Part shown: in pieces, positions 53,654 through 60,007 of the stretch | Layout of the letters: each line of letters opens with the position of its first letter | Numbering within the stretch: position 1 is the stretch's first letter | DNA from: Geofilum rubicundum JCM 15548 | Lineage (GTDB): Bacteria; Bacteroidota; Bacteroidia; Bacteroidales; Marinilabiliaceae | Reading direction: 5' to 3' | NCBI RefSeq assembly: GCF_000974365.1 | Contig: NZ_BAZW01000008.1 | Location: forward strand, 83,267-147,266 | Length of the DNA stretch: 64,000 nt | The notes under the pieces: generated by a model | What the model was told of the DNA's origin: nothing | Database searches by the model: none | Seen by the model: the letters and a program-made list of their open reading frames with translations, nothing else | Program-made: the position numbers and the translations under genes

Positions 53654-54793
53654 ATGGTATCTTCAAAAAAGGTGTTCAAGTTTCTTTTGTTCTTTTTGTT
53701 GTTGGGGCCGATGTTGCACAGTCAGCAACTCTTCTGGCATCCCGTGGTCCGCGATTCTATACCTGCTCGCCAACCGGGCGATCTGACTTTTAAAATGGCC
53801 TCCTCTTTTGTGTTTATTAACAATGAATTTTTTGGAGATATTGTGGAGGGCTATACCTTGCCCGCTTATCAGCTTGAACCTACAATGGTTTATTATGCCG
53901 GTGAGCGCTTTCGGCTAAGGGGGGGACTGCATTTGCAACAGTTTTTTGGTGAGAATGAAAGCATGACGGTCCGGCCCGTGATTTCCGCCACTGTTTTATT
54001 CTCTGATCAGCTGCAGCTGACCATGGGGGCCATTGACGGACACCTCCATCATGGATTGTCGGATGCGCTGTTTCATTACGAGCGGAGCATTGTTAATCCG
54101 GTAGAAAACGGTTTTCAGTTCCGGTATGAAGATGATAACTGGTGGGGTGATGCCTGGATGAGTTGGGAACAGTATATTGAGCAGGGAGATAGCATTCCGG
54201 AGATCTTCACGGCCGGCATAAGTGCCCGAAGGCACTTATTGAACTCGGATTCCGGATGGAAACTGGATCTCCCGCTTCAAGCCCTTGTGATGCATCGGGG
54301 CGGACAAATTAGTGATTTTGAGGAAGCTGGAGCCAACTTTATGAATTTATCATCGGGATTGGAATTAGAAAAGCGGCAGTCGGGGTTTGTCAAAAAAGCC
54401 GGATGGTTTGGACATTTTCTGGTTTACAATGAATTGAAGGAGGCCCATCCTTCCGGTATCAATAAGGGGCACGCTTTTTATACAGGTGTGGTTTTAGAAT
54501 CCTCCCAAAACAGCTTAATGTTAGGTTACTGGAAGGCCGATCGCTTTCTGTCATCGCGGGGAAACCCGATTTTTCATTCTGTTTCCGATTTTATGGAAAA
54601 CACCTGGTGGGCCGACCGGTCCATGCTGACCGGAAAGCTGTTGTGGCATAAAAAGGTGCTGCCCGATGTGGTGTTCTCTTTGCTGGTGGATGGCTATTAT
54701 GACTTGAGCAGCGAACAGTTCGACTATGCTTACGGCATCAGAATTGGTTTTACCCCTGAGTTATTAATAACGAATATTCTACCGCTCAGGTAG
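53654..54793 (+). CDS. Outer-membrane beta-barrel protein, uncharacterised
   Basis: 379 residues with a signal peptide (MVSSKKVFKFLLFFLLLGPM). A barrel-like pattern of amphipathic strands follows, rich in Trp/Tyr/Phe: RFRLRGGLHLQQFFGENESM, FGHFLVYNELKEAHPSG, AYGIRIGFTPELL. The length suggests 14-16 strands. It has no close family that I recognise, though similar Bacteroidota proteins exist. It stands alone between yqaA and the convergent deaminase. Confidence 0.65.
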   Translation: MVSSKKVFKFLLFFLLLGPMLHSQQLFWHPVVRDSIPARQPGDLTFKMASSFVFINNEFFGDIVEGYTLPAYQLEPTMVYYAGERFRLRGGLHLQQFFGENESMTVRPVISATVLFSDQLQLTMGAIDGHLHHGLSDALFHYERSIVNPVENGFQFRYEDDNWWGDAWMSWEQYIEQGDSIPEIFTAGISARRHLLNSDSGWKLDLPLQALVMHRGGQISDFEEAGANFMNLSSGLELEKRQSGFVKKAGWFGHFLVYNELKEAHPSGINKGHAFYTGVVLESSQNSLMLGYWKADRFLSSRGNPIFHSVSDFMENTWWADRSMLTGKLLWHKKVLPDVVFSLLVDGYYDLSSEQFDYAYGIRIGFTPELLITNILPLR

Positions 54794-54837
54794 TTCAGCG
54801 TTACAAATGACCTATCCACCTAACGGTCCATTGATTT

Positions 54838-55308
54838 TTAGTATTCCGTTTTGTGGGGCAGGTTGGCCCACTGTTTAAAAGTGGCTATGGCTTCCTCCCC
54901 GAGCATGGGCTCCATTAGAATGCTGCGTTTCTGGAGGGGCAATTGTATTTCTTTATATATAAAGTCGTCATCAAAACCAATTCCTGCTGCATCCTGGCGG
55001 TTGTTGCCAAAAAACACGTGTGGGATGCGGGCCCAGTAAATGGCACCCAGACACATGGGGCAGGGTTCGCAGGTTGTGTAAAGGGTGCAGTCGCTCAGGT
55101 TGTAATCGTTAAGATTCTGTGATGCCTCCCGAATGGCCAGAATTTCGGCATGGGCGGTGGGGTCGTTGTGGTTCGTTACCTGATTGGAACCGGCGCCCAC
55201 CACTTCGTTCTGGCGCACAATGACTGCCCCAAAGGGGCCGCCGCCCATCTGAATGTTTTTGTTGGCCAGGTCAATGGCCATGCGCATGTATTTCGTATGA
55301 TTGTGCAT
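54838..55308 (-). CDS. Nucleoside/guanine deaminase (CDA fold)
   Basis: 156 residues from ATG 55308; a TTG nine codons upstream is part of the promoter TATCTTTG. Zinc-site motifs are TAHAEILAIREA (HAE, catalytic Glu) and TTCEPCPMCLGAIYWARIP (PCxxC). The GGGPFGAVIV start and the conserved C-terminus with DDDFIYKEI point to the guanine deaminase (GuaD-like) branch rather than TadA, but tRNA adenosine deaminase is a close alternative. It is cytosolic and stands alone. Confidence 0.85.
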   Translation of the reverse strand: MHNHTKYMRMAIDLANKNIQMGGGPFGAVIVRQNEVVGAGSNQVTNHNDPTAHAEILAIREASQNLNDYNLSDCTLYTTCEPCPMCLGAIYWARIPHVFFGNNRQDAAGIGFDDDFIYKEIQLPLQKRSILMEPMLGEEAIATFKQWANLPHKTEY

Positions 55309-55332
55309 GATATTTTTGGCGTAGGTAACACA

Positions 55333-55340
55333 CAAAGATA
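55333..55340 (-). promoter_or_regulatory. Bacteroidota -7 element for the deaminase gene
   Basis: The minus strand reads TATCTTTG, a TAnnTTTG match 24 bases before the ATG at 55308. Confidence 0.5.
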
Positions 55341-55396
55341 TAAAAAATAGGGCTAAGGTTTATTTCTGTCATCGGACTAAAAACTTTGCTAATGCA

Positions 55397-55427
55397 TTGG
55401 TAGTTACAAAAAAATCGCGTACTTTTG
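55397..55427 (+). promoter_or_regulatory. Promoter of the rplM-rpsI-rpsB-tsf cluster
   Basis: TTG (55397-55399), 20 bases, then TACTTTTG (55420-55427): a full Bacteroidota -33/-7 arrangement with correct spacing, and the best promoter match in the window. Confidence 0.65.
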
Positions 55428-55433
55428 CGGCCG

Positions 55434-55590
55434 ATTATTATCCGAAAAATAGGTGTAATTAAATTGGAATCAGGTCATTGTTCACCGCCTTAGTAGTCAC
55501 GCCCGTCTGCTGAGGTGCCCGCCTGGCGCCGTTTGTACACCGGCAAATTGTTTTAATTAATGTAGGTCTCATTTAAATTGAAGAAAGACT
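55434..55590 (+). ncRNA. Long structured leader of rplM (candidate ribosomal-protein leader)
   Basis: About 157 bases lie between the predicted transcript start and the rplM GTG. They contain the stem GGTGCC-CGCCT-GGCGCC (55514-55530). An alternative stem is GCCG (55528-55531) with CGGC (55541-55544), which reuses three of its bases. The two cannot form at once, as in an autoregulatory switch where L13 binds its own mRNA. Covariance was not tested. Confidence 0.4.
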
Positions 55591-56046
55591 GTGGATACTT
55601 TAAGTTACAAGACCAATTCAGCTACGCCTGCAACTATTCAGAAAGAATGGTTAGTGGTAGATGCTACTGACAAAGTGTTGGGTAGGCTGGGTTCGGAAGT
55701 GGCAAAGCTCCTAAGAGGGAAGCACAAGCCAAATTACACACCCAACCTTGATTGTGGTGATAATGTAATTATTATCAATGCCGATAAAGTAAAATTGACC
55801 GGCAAGAAGTGGGATGACAGGGTATTCTTTTACCATAGCGGTTACCCCGGCGGACAAAGAGAAGTAACACCAGCCATGCTTTTTGCAAAAAGCCCTGAGC
55901 GTCTGGTAGAACGTACTGTCAGAGGTATGTTGCCCAAAACTAAATTGGGTCGTGAACTCTTTAGAAACCTATTTGTGTATGCAGGCCCTGAGCACAAGCA
56001 AGAAGCTCAAAAGCCAAGGGCTATTGATTTAAACACCATTAAATAA
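55591..56046 (+). CDS. rplM: 50S ribosomal protein L13
   Basis: 151 residues, normal for L13. Signature segments are WLVVDATDKVLGRLGSEVAK and LPKTKLGRELFRNLFVYAG, plus HKPNYTPNLDCGDNVIIINA. It starts with GTG at 55591. It is an early-assembling 23S rRNA-binding protein. It is followed by rpsI after 5 bases, the conserved L13-S9 pair. Confidence 0.97.
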   Translation: MDTLSYKTNSATPATIQKEWLVVDATDKVLGRLGSEVAKLLRGKHKPNYTPNLDCGDNVIIINADKVKLTGKKWDDRVFFYHSGYPGGQREVTPAMLFAKSPERLVERTVRGMLPKTKLGRELFRNLFVYAGPEHKQEAQKPRAIDLNTIK

Positions 56047-56051
56047 TCGTT

Positions 56052-56438
56052 ATGGAAGTAATTAATGCCATTGGAAGAAGAAAGGCTGCCGTTGCCCGTA
56101 TTTATCTAAGTGAAGGAAAAGGGCAAATCACCATTAACAAAAGAGCGTTGGAAGTTTATTTCCCGGCTGCCACTTTGCAGTATGTGGTGAAACAACCGCT
56201 TGAATTGTTAAATGTTGCCGGCAACTACGACATTAAAGTAAATCTTGACGGAGGTGGTATCAAAGGACAAGCCGAGGCTTTACGTCTGGCCATTTCCCGT
56301 GCACTCGTAAAAATTAATGCAGAAGACAAATCTGCTTTGCGTCAAAGCGGTTTCATGACTCGTGACTCACGGGTGGTTGAAAGGAAGAAGCCGGGTCGTC
56401 CAAAAGCAAGGAAGAGATTCCAGTTCAGTAAGCGTTAA
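56052..56438 (+). CDS. rpsI: 30S ribosomal protein S9
   Basis: 128 residues with the S9 hallmarks: INAIGRRKAAVARIYLSEGK at the N-terminus, GGGIKGQAEALRLAISRAL in the middle and the basic tail RPKARKRFQFSKR, which reaches the P-site tRNA. The tail end KR is complete. It is cotranscribed with rplM and lies 108 bases before rpsB. Confidence 0.97.
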   Translation: MEVINAIGRRKAAVARIYLSEGKGQITINKRALEVYFPAATLQYVVKQPLELLNVAGNYDIKVNLDGGGIKGQAEALRLAISRALVKINAEDKSALRQSGFMTRDSRVVERKKPGRPKARKRFQFSKR

Positions 56439-56546
56439 TAATACAGCTCAGGTGCGTTTAGTATCTAAATCGGTAAGATTTCTGCAGAGGAACTACTTAT
56501 CGGTTGCCTGAAAACAAAGAATGTAAACGACTTTAAAAATTAAGAA

Positions 56547-57422
56547 ATGCCAAAATTAGAATTTCAACAGTTACTTGATGCCGGAGTACACTTCGGTCAC
56601 TTAAGAAGAAAGTGGAACCCGGCGATGGCTCCCTATATTTTTATGGAGCGTAACGGCATCCATATTATAGACTTGCATAAGACGGCTGTTAAAGCCGACG
56701 AGGCTGCCACAGCATTAAAACAAATTGCTAAATCAGGACGGAAAATATTATTTGTAGCTACTAAAAAGCAGGCCAAAGACATTATTGCCGACAAAGTAGG
56801 GTCAGTGAACATGCCTTATGTTGTTGAGCGTTGGCCTGGTGGTATGCTTACCAACTTCCCAACCATTCGTAAAGCGGTTAAAAAGATGACCTCTATTGAC
56901 CGTATGATGGGTGAGCAAAGTTGGATCAGTCTTTCTAAAAGAGAAAAATTACAGATTGCCCGTCAGCGTGCTAAAATGGAAAAGACCCTTGGTAGTATTG
57001 CTGATCTTAACAGATTACCTGCAGCGATGTTTGTAATCGATGTTATGAAAGAGCACATTGCTGTTAAAGAGGCCATCCGTTTGAACATCCCGGTATTTGC
57101 TATGGTGGATACCAACTCAGATCCCCGCAACATTGACTTTGTGATCCCAGCCAACGATGATGCTTCTAAATCCATAGAAGTGATTATTGGTGCCATGACC
57201 GATGCCATTAAAGAAGGCTTGTCTGAGCGTAAAGCCGACAAGGACTCCGATGCATCAGCCAAGGAGAAAAACGCAGCGCCAAAAGCCAAAAAAGGCGAAG
57301 GACGTGCCCGCGTTAAAGCCCGCAAAGAAGATGAGGGTGAGAAAAATGAAGCTGAGAAAGAAGAAGTAGAAGGAGCGGTTAACGAAGCGGATAATACTGC
57401 CTCTGACGAGGTTAAGGAATAG
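56547..57422 (+). CDS. rpsB: 30S ribosomal protein S2 with a charged C-terminal extension
   Basis: 291 residues; S2 is usually about 240-260. The core (1-225) is typical: LLDAGVHFGHLRRKWNPAMA, FVATKKQAKDII, YVVERWPGGMLTNFPTIRKA and VFAMVDTNSDPRNIDFVIPA. The last 65 or so residues are Lys/Glu/Ala-rich (KAKKGEGRARVKARKEDEGE), low complexity and probably disordered; such tails occur in other Bacteroidota S2. It precedes tsf as in most bacteria, with a hairpin between them. Confidence 0.96.
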   Translation: MPKLEFQQLLDAGVHFGHLRRKWNPAMAPYIFMERNGIHIIDLHKTAVKADEAATALKQIAKSGRKILFVATKKQAKDIIADKVGSVNMPYVVERWPGGMLTNFPTIRKAVKKMTSIDRMMGEQSWISLSKREKLQIARQRAKMEKTLGSIADLNRLPAAMFVIDVMKEHIAVKEAIRLNIPVFAMVDTNSDPRNIDFVIPANDDASKSIEVIIGAMTDAIKEGLSERKADKDSDASAKEKNAAPKAKKGEGRARVKARKEDEGEKNEAEKEEVEGAVNEADNTASDEVKE

Positions 57423-57466
57423 TTATTCGGTTATACTTTGTTTATTAATCTTATTTAAAACAACAA

Positions 57467-57500
57467 TTTGGGGAAAAGGAGGCATCCTTTCCCCAAATGT
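57467..57500 (+). terminator. Hairpin between rpsB and tsf (possible attenuator)
   Basis: TTTGGGGAAA pairs with TTTCCCCAAA, and beyond one bulged A, GGA pairs with TCC (loop GGCA). It is followed by the T-rich TGTTTTATTT. It may partly terminate transcription or protect the rpsB 3' end, adjusting S2 to EF-Ts levels. Confidence 0.55.
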
Positions 57501-57523
57501 TTTATTTCTAAAAAGAAAAAATT

Positions 57524-58351
57524 ATGGCTATATCTGCTGCTGACGTAAGTAAATTGAGAAAAACAACCGGTGCCGGAATGATGGACTGTAAAAACGCCCT
57601 AGCCGAAGCCGATGGTGACTTTGATAAAGCTATTGATATCATTCGCAAAAAAGGTCAGGCCATTGCCAATAAGCGTGCCGATCGTGAGGCTACGGAAGGT
57701 GTTGTGCTTTCAAGCGTGTCTGCCGATGGCAAAAAGGGGGCATTAATGGTTTTGAATTGCGAGACCGACTTTGTAGCTAAGAACGAGAGTTTTATTGCTT
57801 TGGCAGAGTCTATCCTGAATTTGGCTTTGAACAGCGATGCCAAATCGGTGGACGACGTTAAAGAGCTTCAATTGAATGGTGTGGCTGTTAAAGATGTTAT
57901 CACTGAGCAAATTGGTGTCATTGGCGAAAAGCTGGATATGCCTTATTACGACGTGGTAAATGCTGAAACAGTAGTGGCTTACATTCACCCGGGTAACAAA
58001 CTGGCCACTTTGGTTGGTTTAAATCAGGCTGGTGTGGATGTTCAGATTGGTCGCGACGTGGCCATGCAGGTGGCTGCTATGAACCCCGTTTCTGTTGACC
58101 GTGATTCTGTTCCACAGGAAGTGATTGACAAAGAACTGGAAATTGCCAAAGATCTGACCCGTCAGGAAGGTAAACCAGAAGACATGGTTGAGAAAATCGC
58201 CATGGGCCGTTTGAGCAAATTCTTCAAGGAAAGCACCTTGCTGGATCAGGTTTTCGTTAAAGACGGAAAAATCAGCATCCGTGAGCACTTGCAGAAAACC
58301 GACAAAGGGCTTACTGTAACTGAATTCAAGCGTTACTCATTGAGCAACTAA
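57524..58351 (+). CDS. tsf: Translation elongation factor Ts
   Basis: 275 residues. N-terminal UBA-like domain SKLRKTTGAGMMDCKNALAE, then the core with NCETDFVAKNESFIALAE (the TDFV motif that reaches EF-Tu to eject GDP) and VAMQVAAMNPVSVDRDSVP. It is the nucleotide-exchange factor of EF-Tu. The C-terminus is normal. A terminator follows. In relatives pyrH often comes next; here about 5.5 kb of accessory DNA separates them. Confidence 0.97.
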   Translation: MAISAADVSKLRKTTGAGMMDCKNALAEADGDFDKAIDIIRKKGQAIANKRADREATEGVVLSSVSADGKKGALMVLNCETDFVAKNESFIALAESILNLALNSDAKSVDDVKELQLNGVAVKDVITEQIGVIGEKLDMPYYDVVNAETVVAYIHPGNKLATLVGLNQAGVDVQIGRDVAMQVAAMNPVSVDRDSVPQEVIDKELEIAKDLTRQEGKPEDMVEKIAMGRLSKFFKESTLLDQVFVKDGKISIREHLQKTDKGLTVTEFKRYSLSN

Positions 58352-58383
58352 TAAATTCCAATACCTTCGGGTGTTACAATATC

Positions 58384-58415
58384 AAAGAGGCTGCCTGTAC
58401 GGGTGGCCTCTTTTT
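58384..58415 (+). terminator. Intrinsic terminator after tsf
   Basis: AAAGAGGC pairs with GCCTCTTT and is followed by TT. It ends the ribosomal-protein cluster at the boundary with the peptide-export island. Confidence 0.8.
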
Positions 58416-58433
58416 GCTTGAATCCGAACCAAA

Positions 58434-58599
58434 TCAAGTATTCCAACCGGCTTTAAAACCTTCAATGATATCAGGTAGATTATTATAAACATAAATGATG
58501 GCAGCAATGATTAAAAAGGCAGTTAAGTTAGCCGACATTTCGTTTTAGTTTTTTATTCTCCTTCAACAGAGACTCCCAATTTTCATTATTTTCCTTCAT
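58434..58599 (-). pseudogene. Decayed third peptide gene of the double-glycine family
   Basis: Two short overlapping frames are seen. Frame one starts at ATG 58599, reads MKENNENWESLLKENKKLKR then NVG and stops at 58528. Frame two (58538-58434, 34 residues) reads NLTAFLIIAAIIYVYNNLPD then IIEGFKAGWNT. The second closely matches the core of the intact peptide at 59385 (ALAIAGAIIYLYNN, then DMVEGFKAGWNS). Removing one base near 58530 would join NVG to NLTAFL, parallel to NGG-GIGTAL in the intact copy. I infer a paralogue inactivated by a +1 frameshift and by loss of the GG cleavage site. It lies beyond the operon terminator. Confidence 0.6.
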
Positions 58600-59121
58600 A
58601 GATGTAATGATATAGTTAGTAAAACTTCTTACTTTGACTAATAAATGATGAAATCTTAGTGCTGATGCATTTAATTTAATGTCCTATTTCGATTGCCAAA
58701 TTGAACCTTATTAACTAATGGAGAATAAGTCAATTAGGGTAATTTGTGCTTACCAAGAATTAATTGTAATTTCAAATTCCCTAAAAAGAATAAGCCCTAT
58801 AGGTCAACAGAATCAATGGTTCTCGATAATTATTCAATAATTAACGCATCACTAGTAATGAAGTCTTATTCGATGTTTGTAAAAACTTCGCTTAAATGCC
58901 CCCACTAATTTAAGAACTACTATGTTTTGCTAATTCCTTAGCAATATGCGAAAATAATATTTTTTATTGCGTACCAAGATAGAAATTATTTAAAATTTTC
59001 AACATTGGCTCTGCACCGATTGCAAATCGGTGCGAATGGAATAATCTCTGCATATTTTTTAAAGTCATCCGTTTGTGATAGCATTCGTAAAAAAGAGTAC
59101 AATGTACGTTTTGGTATTTTT
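58600..59121. other. AT-rich noncoding stretch of the island
   Basis: About 520 bases with no supported gene. Short open frames around 58986-59223 on both strands have no family features and cover hairpins. It contains one perfect inverted repeat at 59013 (see next). The composition is clearly richer in A/T than tsf, suggesting acquired or decayed DNA. Confidence 0.5.
59013..59033. repeat. Perfect 9-bp inverted repeat (REP-like hairpin)
   Basis: GCACCGATT-GCA-AATCGGTGC. It has no T-tract on either side, so it is not an ordinary terminator. The form recalls REP-type palindromes of RAYT transposases, but only one copy was found here and no transposase. Confidence 0.35.
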
Positions 59122-59154
59122 AAAAAGGCAATACCGCATTGTAACGGTATTGCC
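59122..59154 (-). terminator. Intrinsic terminator of the peptide-export operon
   Basis: On the minus strand GGCAATACCG-TTACAATG-CGGTATTGCC (10-bp perfect stem) is followed by TTTTT. It sits 24 bases after the stop of the last peptide gene. Confidence 0.85.
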
Positions 59155-59178
59155 ATCATAAAGAATAAACAGTATGAT

Positions 59179-59361
59179 TTAGAGCCAAGCCATACCGTCA
59201 TAACAGGAAGCGTCAGGTCCTGAATTTATAAAATTCCATGCCGATCTTGCTCCTCTGCCAAAACTATAACATAGGTCATACAGGAAGTTATCACCTCCAT
59301 CGATATTCACACAATCTTCGAGGCTCATTTCTTTGCAGCCAATATTCATTAGATTATCCAT
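59179..59361 (-). CDS. Double-glycine leader peptide (putative bacteriocin or signalling peptide), Cys-containing
   Basis: 60 residues. Leader 1-23 is a classic double-glycine leader, with EMSLEDCVNIDGG at its end (E/L/L/I spacing, GG at 22-23), the signal cut by C39 peptidases. The predicted mature peptide (24-60, 37 residues) starts DNFLYDLCYSFGRGARSAWN and contains C31 and C53, which could form a disulfide, plus a GRGARSAW stretch and C-terminal SCYDGMAWL. No lanthipeptide or other modification enzyme is nearby, so an unmodified class II-type peptide is inferred. Target and activity are unknown; no immunity gene is identified. It is the last gene before the terminator. Confidence 0.75.
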   Translation of the reverse strand: MDNLMNIGCKEMSLEDCVNIDGGDNFLYDLCYSFGRGARSAWNFINSGPDASCYDGMAWL

Positions 59362-59384
59362 AGTAATTTCGTATTTTAAAAATA

Positions 59385-59558
59385 TTAACTATTCCATCCT
59401 GCTTTAAAGCCTTCAACCATATCGCTCTTATTATTATAAAGATATATAATAGCTCCTGCTATTGCAAGGGCAGTTCCTATCCCTCCGCCATTTGTTAGCT
59501 TAACTTCGAGAGGATCCAGTTCTTGAAGATTTTCATTGCCAAATTCTAAACTTTTCAT
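59385..59558 (-). CDS. Double-glycine leader peptide (putative bacteriocin), hydrophobic helix type
   Basis: 57 residues from the ATG at 59558; a TTG nine codons upstream is less likely. Leader 1-25 (NENLQELDPLEVKLTNGG, GG at 24-25) is followed by a core of about 32 residues: a hydrophobic Gly-containing helix GIGTALAIAGAIIYLYNN and a tail DMVEGFKAGWNS. A small membrane-active peptide of class II (two-peptide or pore-forming) type is inferred. It lies 23 bases before the Cys-containing peptide gene, so the two may act as a pair. A decayed paralogue of this one lies at 58434. Confidence 0.75.
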   Translation of the reverse strand: MKSLEFGNENLQELDPLEVKLTNGGGIGTALAIAGAIIYLYNNKSDMVEGFKAGWNS

Positions 59559-59657
59559 GTTAATGTATCTTGTAATATTTCCCAACCATCATCGGGCGTT
59601 GGCGGTCTCCCAATCATGGAGGTTATCTGTTTAGCTAGCATGCCAGAAAACCTCCAA

Positions 59658-59990
59658 TCATACTGCTAAATTAGTGCTGCTGCGTGCAGAAAAAAAGCAC
59701 GGTAGAAATTTGACACATTTTCCTCCAATGGTTTTTGTGTTTTCTTCAGTTTCTAGCACTTCTAGGTTAAAGTGGATTTTTAGTTTCTTATTGTTGTCAA
59801 AATAGAAACTATTGTATTTTCGGGAATAGCCAATTTCCATTCCTAAGTCTTTTAATTCTTCTAAATAGTTATAGAGTTGACGCCTGCTCAGGTTAAGTCG
59901 ATTTGCCAGTTCTTCTGGAGAACCAGTGTTTTGTTCATGAATGAGCTTGTTAAGGATCTGAAATCTTTCAATTTGCTTTACGAAGTTCAT
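59658..59990 (-). CDS. Small HTH regulator with a GG-containing C-terminal tail
   Basis: 110 residues. The N-terminal half is a winged-helix/HTH_11-type domain (RFQILNKLIHEQNTGSPEEL, ANRLNLSRRQLYNYLEELKD, LGMEIGYSRKYNSFYFDNN). The tail (83-110) reads ENTKTIGGKCVKFLPCFFSA then RSSTNLAV: a GG pair followed by a short Cys/Phe-rich end, unusual for a DNA-binding protein and similar in form to a double-glycine junction. It lies 17 bases after the exporter gene and 99 bases before the peptides, so it is likely the regulator of the cluster. Confidence 0.7.
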   Translation of the reverse strand: MNFVKQIERFQILNKLIHEQNTGSPEELANRLNLSRRQLYNYLEELKDLGMEIGYSRKYNSFYFDNNKKLKIHFNLEVLETEENTKTIGGKCVKFLPCFFSARSSTNLAV

Positions 59991-60007
59991 GGCGATGGGG
60001 GGGGAAG

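Noticed and set aside
58986..59223. Overlapping open frames on both strands in the island
   Set aside because: They cover the hairpin at 59013 and the terminator at 59127 and show no recognisable protein features.
59179..59558. Lanthipeptide or other RiPP modification of the peptides
   Set aside because: No LanM, radical SAM maturase, YcaO or similar gene is near; only a C39 exporter and adaptor are present.
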